From: a virus
IMG/VR virus record: IMGVR_UViG_3300030107_005049
Location: 1 to 27,471 of that record
Strand: one strand, 5' to 3'
DNA: 27,471 bases
Below the pieces are notes generated by a model. That model was not told the DNA's origin and ran no database searches. It worked only from the letters and a program-made list of their open reading frames with translations. How positions within the stretch are numbered: position 1 is the stretch's first letter; each line of letters starts with the position of its first letter. The translations under genes and the position numbers were made by a program. Below, in pieces: positions 9,519-20,100 of this stretch.

Positions 9519-11099
9519 TTAGAACTCTAATACGATTTTTACATCTTCTTTCTGGGTAGCACTACGTTGTATTGCGGCCCTGTTATCTATGTATAAGACT
9601 TCACCAGAATATTTTTTAACTTCTGGTGGTGCAACACCTTTAGTAAAGGCTTGACCTAATGAAACACTAGCTCCATTTATAGTCACAGAATTACCAGTAA
9701 ATGCATCATCTATCGATAAAGCATTACCAGATGTTTGTCCAGAAATGGTTAATTGATTTGATGTACCATCAAAATCAACCATCCTAAATCCAGTGGTAGT
9801 TGATCCAATACCAGTAGGTGTATATAATTTTAATACTGCACTAGTAGAATCCCAACTAGCAACATATCCAATAGCCGTAGATCCAACACCTATAGTTTGT
9901 GTAACTGGAGTATCAACAGTATAGATGGTATCAGCTATATTTCCTCCACTAATTGTCTTCAATTTAAGTGAAGTTAATGGAACTGCAGAATCTGAAGTTA
10001 ATAAAGAACCTGCAATATTTGTTGGATTTTTAACAACACCAACTTGAGCAAAGTCATTTCCTACAATAAAATCAGGATTTGTAGTACTATTCTCAAATCT
10101 TGCATACATTAATACTCTAAAAGCACCAAGTTCACGATAAATATCATACCCATGTCCGCCTGGAGGTGGAATAACTACTTCAAATTCTGCAATAGAAGTT
10201 GTTCCTACACCAACAGCAGATAATCCAGTAATTGGCCCACCAGTTTCAGCGCCTGGAGCGCCAGGATAAAATTCAACAACTCCTCTACTATATCCAGTAC
10301 CACCATTAGTAACAGTTATATCTGAAACTTTACCTTGAGAATTAACAGTTACTGAAGCTCTACCACCAGTACCATCTCCAAGTATGGGAATATTGTTAAA
10401 AGTAGTACCAATAGGTTGATATCCACCACCACCATTAATTACAACTGCAGTTTCAATCTTTCCACTTATTGCATTATCTTTTATATCACCACTTTCACCA
10501 GTTCCCCAAGATGTAGGAACAGGCATATAATCAATTGAATCAAATTTTATAATCTCTTTTGGTTTAATAGTATAAAGATACTTCCAAATATAACCATCAC
10601 CACTAGTACCAGCAGCTCTTGGTTCTAAATCAACAAAATCTGGTTCGTCAAGTGACTGTCTACCTTGTGGGTTATCAGGACTTTGGCCATTATTAATACA
10701 AATATAAACTTTAAGATCACTATTTACAACATAATACTGAGCATCATACAAATTAGTAGAAGATGTTTTAGGACTCTGATTCACTCTTGTATAACTATTT
10801 TTATACATTTCATAGACAGTACCAGCAGTCCAACTATTCTTCTTAACCATTCTTTGTATATCACCACTACTTAATTTCTTAAGTCCTAACATAGTATCCC
10901 AAACATCATTATATTCCCTAAATCCATCCATAGGAGCTGGAGTATTTTCATTCCAATCAGTTTTACCGTAACCAGCACCAATGTCTGTAGAATTTGGGAA
11001 TCCAATGAATGTATAATAATACTGCGATGTGTCAGCTACACCAGCGACAAAGTTCGCAGCATTTAATATTCTAAATTGATCTGAAATAATCGCAGGCAT
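9519..11099 (-). CDS. gp8: Baseplate wedge protein gp8, enlarged (526 aa)
   Basis: The product shows the gp8 pattern of T4-like phages. WNENTPAPMDGFREYNDVWD (about residues 49-68) is followed by GLKKLSSGDIQRMVKKNSW and TAGTVYEMY. DAQYYVVNSDLKVYICINNG leads into GDGYIWKYLYTIKP (about 167-180). In T4, gp8 dimers bind the gp10-gp7 part of the wedge, bridging the core to the periphery. T4 gp8 is 334 aa, so this copy is about 190 residues longer. The extra length holds two glycine-rich repeats (GGGGYQP near 223, GGTGYSRG near 263) of a type abundant in the upstream giant protein, followed by a long beta-rich, Thr/Gly-rich segment. The gene follows a 28-nt gap with a late promoter, and no Shine-Dalgarno is visible. 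It is 4 nt from the DUF4815 gene. Confidence 0.88.
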   Translation of the reverse strand: MPAIISDQFRILNAANFVAGVADTSQYYYTFIGFPNSTDIGAGYGKTDWNENTPAPMDGFREYNDVWDTMLGLKKLSSGDIQRMVKKNSWTAGTVYEMYKNSYTRVNQSPKTSSTNLYDAQYYVVNSDLKVYICINNGQSPDNPQGRQSLDEPDFVDLEPRAAGTSGDGYIWKYLYTIKPKEIIKFDSIDYMPVPTSWGTGESGDIKDNAISGKIETAVVINGGGGYQPIGTTFNNIPILGDGTGGRASVTVNSQGKVSDITVTNGGTGYSRGVVEFYPGAPGAETGGPITGLSAVGVGTTSIAEFEVVIPPPGGHGYDIYRELGAFRVLMYARFENSTTNPDFIVGNDFAQVGVVKNPTNIAGSLLTSDSAVPLTSLKLKTISGGNIADTIYTVDTPVTQTIGVGSTAIGYVASWDSTSAVLKLYTPTGIGSTTTGFRMVDFDGTSNQLTISGQTSGNALSIDDAFTGNSVTINGASVSLGQAFTKGVAPPEVKKYSGEVLYIDNRAAIQRSATQKEDVKIVLEF

Positions 11100-11124
11100 T
11101 TTATTTTTTTAGACTATTTTTGTT

Positions 11125-11132
11125 TATTTATG
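11125..11132 (-). promoter_or_regulatory. T4-type late promoter box (CATAAATA) for gp8
   Basis: The minus strand reads CATAAATA, spanning the TAA stop of the 4347-aa gene (11128-11130). It ends 26 nt before the first base of the gp8 ATG at 11099, nearly the same spacing as the other two boxes. The 28-nt gap that follows is otherwise A-rich, with no Shine-Dalgarno. It would give gp8 its own transcript after the 13-kb gene. Confidence 0.6.
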
Positions 11133-14100
11133 TAGTTTTATCAAAGTCACTATAAGTAACCGCTAATGGATTGATACGTTTTACTTCTGGTGAAGTAGTT
11201 ATACCAATATATCCATTCAAATTATTAATATTAAACACTTTAGGCCCAGTAGCAGACCTATTCATATTAGATAATTTACCCCAACTATAATAACCGAGAG
11301 CAGCTCCTTTTGAAGCACCTGTATAAGTAGTTGCAGTGACAATACCAGATGCATAAGATTGTACATTACATGCAACTTTAACAGTTGCTGCATCAACATT
11401 AGTTACTGTTTCAACCTTATAGATATTATCTATCATAGTTGTTCCTTGACCAACAATATTACCATCTTTATCGATGGATGTTGGGCCAGTTCCAGCAGTA
11501 CCAACTCTAGAATCACGAACTACAAAGTAATCACCAACAGCAATTTGACTTCTTGCAATATTACCAAATGCAGGTTGATTGAGGAATGCATCAGAATCTA
11601 ATGTAAGTTCTATTGCATGTTTGCTGTTGGGCCCAGTTGAATCATAAGCAACTGAAGTAATAACTCCATAATCACCTTCTATAGTAACGGTATTACATTT
11701 TTCACGAGTAACACTCTGTTGACTTAATAATACTGTTGGATTTGTATTAGGTGTATAACCAAATCCACCATCATTTACAGTAATTGCACTAATAGTACCA
11801 CCAGCACCAACAGTTGCAGTTGCAGCTGCACCTACAGTTTCACTCTCACTCCAACAAATACTTGATGTTATACCAACTGCAACTATTTTCTGATCTCCAA
11901 ATGCAAGTCCATTAAATGTTTTATTAACAATAGTTCCTGCATTTTTAATGCGTTTCTGTTGCCAATCAACACCATTTGTAGAATTTAAAACATGACCGTT
12001 TTCACCAACAGCAACCCAAACATTTTCTTGATAATTAATAGCTTTAAAACTCTTATTAGTTAATAAACCAGTAGATCCACCATTAACAATATTCCAAGTT
12101 AAACCATCATCAGTAGAATTAATAATACTTCCTGCAGCACCAACAGCAACCCATTTATTATCTGCATAAGTTATATCATTAATTCTAGTTGTAATTGAAG
12201 TTGTAGTAACACCAGACCAAATCTCCCCATCTGTTGATCTGTATAATGCGCCAGCATTACCTACAGCAATAAATGTTCCATCATTGTATCCAACTCCATA
12301 GAACGGTTGTGTTGCATATTTATTAGCAACAATAAATGATGATGAAAGACCCGCTGTTCCAGGCTCACTATAAAGAATTGTACCAGCAGCACCAACAACA
12401 ACAGTTCTTTCGTAAGGAACATCTGTAGCTATTCCTGTTAATGCATTAGGGAATAGATATGATCCAACAGCTGCAGCATTTAAATTCTGAGATATATTTT
12501 CATGAGTATAAGTTGGTATAAATCCAACCTGTTTTCTTCTATAGATGGTAGTTGGGCCAAATGTTGATCCTCTTGTAGTACTTATTGCAATTGTACCAGC
12601 AGCACCAACAGCAACAACCTCAGATTTAAGTCCAACAACACCATTTAACTGTCCATATGTACCAGTTACTGATGCAGATGACCAACCTATACCTGTTGTA
12701 GATGTATTAATACCAGAAGTACTTCCAACTGCAACAAATACTCCTTCAGGAATATAATCAATATCATTATAGTTAATATCAGTATCAGAATTTACTTTAG
12801 TCCAACCTCTACCAATTTCCCTAGTAAGAGGAACATTTACAAAGAGGGAAGTACCTAACCCAGATTGAAGTCTATTAAATTTAGAAATAGAGACTGTAGG
12901 AATATTTTCATATCCAGAACCACTACTTACAATAGAAATAGAACTAACAGTACCAGCAGATCCAACTGTAGCTAAACCAGTTGCAACATTGATTTCCTGT
13001 GTATTTACAATTTGTATTTGTCCAGGAATTTTATCAGTATCAGTTCTATTATCATAAGCACTGAATAATGGGAATGCATTATCAACATATGTAACAACAG
13101 AAGTTATTCCAACACTCCTAATCAATCTAGCACTAGGATAGAAATTACCAACTTGAAGTGGTCTATCTTTAGCAATAGGTAATCCATCAACTATTAAGTC
13201 ATGTTCTTGTTTCTTCCAAGCAGCAACTCTTAGAAGGGTTGGATTAGTACTAATTCCTCCTCCTCCATATGGAGGTGTTTCTATCTTACTAATATCCTTA
13301 ATTTCAGAAACAACACGATCCGTTTGTGTAGGAACATCATTATCTCTAAGTAATTGAATCTTATCACCAACTTTAACAGTTTCAACTGGGTTTAAAGCTT
13401 CAATATCCTGATTACCACCTCTATAGAATAATATTTGTAATTTACTACCAGCTTTAGGTGCCTCAACAAAAATTACTGTAGTACCACCTTCAAGTCTGTA
13501 ATTTTCTTTTGGTTGTTGTAATACATCATTCAAGAATATAAGTAGATTATTTTCTGGAAGAATAGAAGTATCTAATGATGCAATTGTAACAACATCTTTA
13601 GTTAATACAGTTTTTGTTAATAAGAATGTTTTCTTAACACTATTGAATTCTGATGAAAAATCGTCTAGAGGAACTAATTGACCAAAACTATATCCAGAGA
13701 ATTGATCTGTAATAGTTGTTTTAACGGTTAATGTAAATGGTGACGTTGAAACACCTGCACGGAATGGTATGCCTTGTACTGTTAATACTTCACCATTTTT
13801 ATATCCAAAACCTCTTTGAGTAATATTAATATCTTTAACAACACCACTAGTACCAACCGTTGCATCAACCTTTAAACCACTACCAGATCCACCAGTTACC
13901 GATAATCCAGAATAACCAGTTGCAATACCAACTTTAATGGTTGGAAGCTCTGTTGAGTGAGTACGTGGATATGAATGTTCACTTACATTACCATCTTGAG
14001 TACATGTAAATTTCAATGCATTATCATTAATTCTTACATATGATGTGGCTTTTCTAATCTTATTAGCACTCTTACCTGTTACAAATGAATGAGAACCTGT

Positions 14101-17100
14101 ATAAGTAGAACCTCCAACCCAACAAGTAAATGTATCATTATCAACCCTAGTAATCTTTATCCATTTTCCAAAAATAGGATCAGTCTTTCTAGGATAATAA
14201 TGTTCGGATGAATTACCATCTTTTGCACATGTAAATGGTAACGCACCTTCAAGAATATTAATTTTATCACCAGTACCCATTCCATGAGCAGTAGACTTAA
14301 CAGTTAAAATACCTGTTGTTGGATTATATGCAGTACCACTTATTGGTGTGATAGTTGATGAATTAGTTGCATGAGTCCATCCATCAGCAGCTTTAGTTAT
14401 TATTAAATCTCCAGATGTAGGATCATATGTTGCACCATTGGGAGTCCATTGAGCAGTAGAACCAGCACCAGTTACAACAAATCCTGTACCAGTACGTACT
14501 GAATTAGATAAAGCACTTACAAAAGTATGTTGATACCTTGCTTTAGGAAGTGCAGTTCCAACATTAATTGTTATATTAGCTCCAGAAGTAGAAATTACAG
14601 GAAGATATGTATTATGTGCAGGATCTGCAGATGAATATCCAGTACCACCACTTATAGTAGTAATACCAGTAATCATTCCAGCACTAGATCCAGTACCAAC
14701 TGTAGCTTGAAGTTTTGCAGCCGATCCAATACCTAATGGGTTAAAGATTTCTACATTAACTGGGCCTGATTGATATCCAGAACCTGCAGCCAACATAGTA
14801 ACACTTTGAACAGAACCTGCAGCATTAATAACTGCAGTTGCAGCTGCAGCTACTCTTGGTTGATAATTTTGTCCTGTTGCAATAGTTACTTCATCAACTT
14901 TACCACCTCTAGGTAAATCATATAAAGTATCTCCTGTGAATACAACAGATCCACCAATACCAATATTAGGTGCAGTTGATCTAGCAACTATATCATAATC
15001 AACACCTGGTCTTTGGAATACACCATTAATCATAAGAACACCATAATTAATGACTTCATCATCTCCACCACTACCACTAGTAGTAGTAACAATACCAGTT
15101 ACATCAGCACCATTTTGAGTTAATGTAAATGTTCTTCCAGTTGCAACATTTCCAGTAAATTTATGTGAAACATCATCAAAAACAAAGTTTCTAGTCTGAT
15201 CTTTTCTATTAAATACACGACCAGAGAAACTGGATTGTGTACTAACACCTACATCACCAGTTGGGCCCCAAGGAGGTGTTGCAAAGTAAATAACATCCTT
15301 AACAATATTATAATTACCACCTTTCATAGTACATGCAGCACCTACAAGGTGTGAAGTTGCTTTTGTACCTAAAATACCACGATCAACTGTAATTACATTT
15401 GTTGCTCCAACTCCAACAGTTTTAATTCTAATTAATTCATTATCAATATTAACAATATCATTCAATTTAATTGATGTAATTCCAACAACTTTAATTGTAT
15501 TAACTCCAACAGCAATAGCATCACTTAATGCAACAGAAACACTTCTATTATACAATGGAGATTGTATTGAATTATCAATTTGAATTAATGTTTTAGTAGG
15601 TGCATTTATAGAATCAAATGAATGTTCTGTTCCAGATCCAAGACTACGTAAAGTAAATGCTTCATCAGTAGTTGTTGTTGATAATCCAGCAACTTTGAAT
15701 CTATTTTGGTCTAATCTAGAAACAACATACATCTCAGAAGGCATAAAGTTTGTAGAGACTCCACCTAATACATCATTAGTAGCTACAATACCAATTCTAT
15801 TATTTCCATAAGTACCACTACCAGGATCATACTTAATTCTTTCACCTGTTTGGAATCCGTGGTTATTAAGTCTAATAATAGATGATCCTACAGATACAAC
15901 AGTAGAATCATTTGGATCAAATGCATTACTGAATAATGGAACTGCACCACTTTGAGAAGTAAGTCTAAATGAACTTAAACCAACAATCTGTCCACCAACA
16001 ATAGGAGTATTAACAGTAACTTCAAATGTATCAACAGTTTTATTAGAAATTGTTAAATTAGTACCAAATGCAGGATCACTTGAACGAGGATATGGATGTT
16101 CAGTTTGATGACTATCTTTGTCACAAGTAAAGATTAATGAATTATTAGCTAAACGAATACTAGCTCCATTATTCAATCCATGATTAGTAAGTGTTTTTAT
16201 TTTTAATACACCAGTTGCAGGATTATATGATGTGCCAGAAATTGCAGTTAATTCACCAGTTCCACCAGATTGTATTGATATACCATTAGTAGTTGCCCGT
16301 TTGAATATATGAATACCCATAAAGGTCTGACTCTTGGCATTAAATTGATTACTAATATCATCAATTAACTCAACTTTAGCAGTTGCAATACTTAATAGAT
16401 CTCTAATTTTTCTATTTTGGAAACTAATAAACTTAGATAATCCTGTACGTATTGTAGTTTCTGTTGCAAAATCATAATCATTTTTAACAAAGAAAGAATG
16501 TACATTATCAACATTAACTAATAAATCAGTAGCATTTTGAGGAGATCTAGCTGTAAGAGTAGTACTTCTTGCATAACCAGCTGTAGGTTGAGATTTTATA
16601 ACCAAATCTGAGAAATTTTTAAATCCAGTAGGATGAATAATACTATCTACAGCATCACTAAAGTCTTTTTCTTGAACTTCACTTTGAATAGAATATGAGA
16701 AATTTTGATAATAATCACTATCTTGTAATTTCTGGAAATCGTTACTTAATTTACCAGTATCTTTTTGCCAACCCTTTATTCTTTCTGCTTGATGTGAAAG
16801 ACTAAAGAATCTCTCATAGTAAGAAGATTTAACAACGTCACCAGAAGCATTTGATATTTTACCAACTATAACATCACCAATATAAGGCGTTCGAGTCAAA
16901 TTACGCAATCTAAATGAATTATTAGCTGGATCCCATCCTTCATTCTTAACCATCTGACCTATAGCAGATCCATTACCAAATGTCACAGGTTCTCCATTAA
17001 TGAAATCTCTCTGATCAAATCTTACATTAAATGTTGGCAGATCTTCTTTTTTAATGATTCTACCAGCACTGTTTGTGGGATCAAAGAAACCACCAGTACT

Positions 17101-20100
17101 TCCAATTCCAGTAAGACTATATGTAATTCTAGAGTCTGCAATATTTCTTGAATCAATTGTAAAGGTTCTAAAATCATACATGTTAGAATTATATCCTTGA
17201 ACCTCACCCTCATTATATGTACGTGGATCAGTACTAGGTACTGGTTCCAAAAATACCGTACCATCATTAGCATCAGGATGGCCTTGAATATTAACATTCT
17301 CTACAAATATTTCATCTCCAACTTCAAATGGGAAATTAGTACCCAGTCTATGAGCTTCAGGTCTCCAACCACCTAAAGGTGATTTAAGAGTAATAAATTG
17401 TGTAACACCATTAGAAGTTGCAGTAACAACACCAACACCATTACTATTGTTAATAGGAATAATTCTTGGTGGATTAGGAACTAAATCAAATCCAGTAAGA
17501 CTATCATACAATATACGTACAGATCCTATACCAGTTCCTTCAAGACTAACTTCTGTTTTTGCATTTGGTCTAGATGGGAAGAATAAATCTGGTGCAGTAC
17601 TATAATTTCTACCTGATGTTTCTACACCAATATGTCCTATAACATAATTATTTTTTACAGCTACATGAACAGGAGTATCAGCTCTTGGACTTAATGACTT
17701 ATCTGTTGGATAATCATATCCAATTTTTACCATTTCTTTAAATCCTGGCCTTCCAAGAGTATCATCAAACATACTGAGATTTGCATCTCTACCAGTAGTA
17801 GTTCTTACAGTACTAACTCCTGGATTTTTAAAGTAATCTACACCAGGAAAATCTATCTTAACTTCATTAATTCCACCTGTAGCATGAGTAGATGAAGTCA
17901 AATATCTAAATGTAGTAATACCAGATTTAACATAGGATGATCTTTCTGGTTTATATGGTACTTGATATGAAAATGATGTTATTCCAGTTGTTGTAATACC
18001 AAAATTACCAGCGTATATACTAGGATCAATTGTTATTTGAGATGCATTAATAACTTGATTATCAATTTCACTATCCCGTTTAGTAACATTAATAGTGTTT
18101 AATGATGTTGGAACTAATTTGTAATATAATGGTAATGGTAAATTATCTGTAAGTTTAACATTAACTATAGCACCTGTTGTTCCAGTCACACCAGTTCTTA
18201 CAATTTCTGTTGATATTCCAACACCATTAAATTTGTTAGTAAAGTTCTGATCTTTATAGAATTCAAGTTTAAAATCAGCAAGAGAAGTATCAGATACCGC
18301 AAATCCAATAGTTTCTCCTTTCATAACTTGAATTGGAGGATTTATTCTTGCAACCCTATGAACACCAGATCCTGCATTGGTTAAATTGATAAATGCAATT
18401 GGAATACTTAAGGAATCCTTACGATTATTAAATAATCTAAATGTATTTTTACTGATTCTCTTAACATAATATTCACCCCTATCAGTTAATGGTGTTATTC
18501 TATTAGCTACATTTGTAGTATGAGAATATAGTATCTTATCACCATCTTTAAATCCATGATCAACTAATGTAATTGTAGAATCTGTAGTAGATACAGCACT
18601 ACTATTAAAATATGCAGGATTAACTATAGTTTTTCTTGCAATACTATCATATTCAATAGTTTTACTAACTGTAGTATTAGGTGCAAGATCTACAGTTATT
18701 TTATCCTTAGTTCTTAAATTATGTGGAGATGAATTGTAAATTAAAACATCATAACGATCAAGAGTACCCTTATGTTGTTCATTTGTTGTTTCAAGAGTAT
18801 GATCTGTTAATAAATTATTTTCTACAGTAACAATATAAAGAGAAGTACCAGTACTACCAATACCAGTTCTTGTAGTAGTAATTCCTAATAAATCATTACT
18901 CTTTTTAACTGCATATACATACTGACCATCAGTTAATGCAAAAGAATTACCAAGACCAACAGAGTTAGATACTTTTAATGGTTCACCCTGTAAACTCTTA
19001 CCATATTTTAATCTCTGTCCTGTTAGGAATCCATGATTTGGAAGAGAAATAACGTTATCAGCATTACTACCTGGTTGACCATTATGAGGTCTATTTTGTG
19101 GATCATGATCATATAATACACTATTATCTTTAGCAACTACTCTTGCAACTGACACATTTCCAAATGGGCCAGTTTCAGTTTTTATTACTGTTCCAATACC
19201 AATACTATTTTGTGGATTAAATGTAATTAACTTATCAAGTTTAATAGGTAAATCTGTATGAATACCAATATTAAAAGTAAATCGTCTTTGATCTACAGAA
19301 AGTCTTGTTCCTGCAGGGAATGTAGTGTTTATACCTGGTTGACGCCAAACTCTATATCTATTCAAAGTTTTATCAACTTCTAAGACTCTTAATCTTTCAG
19401 AACTCCAACCATCCTTTATACCATCAATTCTTAACCAATCACCAACTACTATATCATCATCAGTATTTGCACCACCAACAACATCAGTAAGTGTTATCCA
19501 AGCATTATCACCAGTTGCACTCGTATGATTATTAGCTGTTGTTCTGGATGTTAATGCAAAACCTAATGTAGATGTAACTGAAGATATAGAAATTGTTGTT
19601 GGGCCTTCAAGAAATCTTAATTCTCCAGTTCCAATACCAGAAAGATTAACTAAATCGCCATTCTGCAATCCATGAGAAGTAGATCCAACACCAACACCCA
19701 ATCCATTTTTATAATCAAATGCAATATGATCAATAGTAGTTTGATTGTAAGTAACTTCTGTTATTCCTTTACCAACTAAAGTCTTTACTTTTGCACTTGC
19801 ACCACTACCACCAGTGTTATCATTATTAAATACAACTCTATCACCTACTTTATATTCTATACCTGGTGATAATACATTTACAGAACTTATACCACTAGTA
19901 GCTATAGTTTTAACAAATAACTCAGTATCTTCTATACTATCAGAAACAAAATAATCATAATCAGATGCAAGGAATCCTAATTTATATGGAAGAGTATTTC
20001 TTAATATATCACCACTATTAAGAATTGACATATTCTGTAATGACAATGGTTTGCCATTCATCTCAATTTTCTTAAAACGGAAACCGTTTAAGATGTAAGG

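Noticed and set aside
12317-12324. Internal AATAAATA (minus strand) as a further late promoter
   Set aside because: It lies within the coding frame of the giant protein, with no gene start at the expected distance. Such matches are expected by chance in AT-rich DNA. The same holds for AATAAATA-like sequence near 26655-26672.
17022-17297. 91-codon minus-strand open frame inside the giant gene
   Set aside because: It is in another frame of a well-supported coding sequence. Its composition (runs of I, L, M and V) is that of a shadow translation, and it has no promoter or ribosome binding site.
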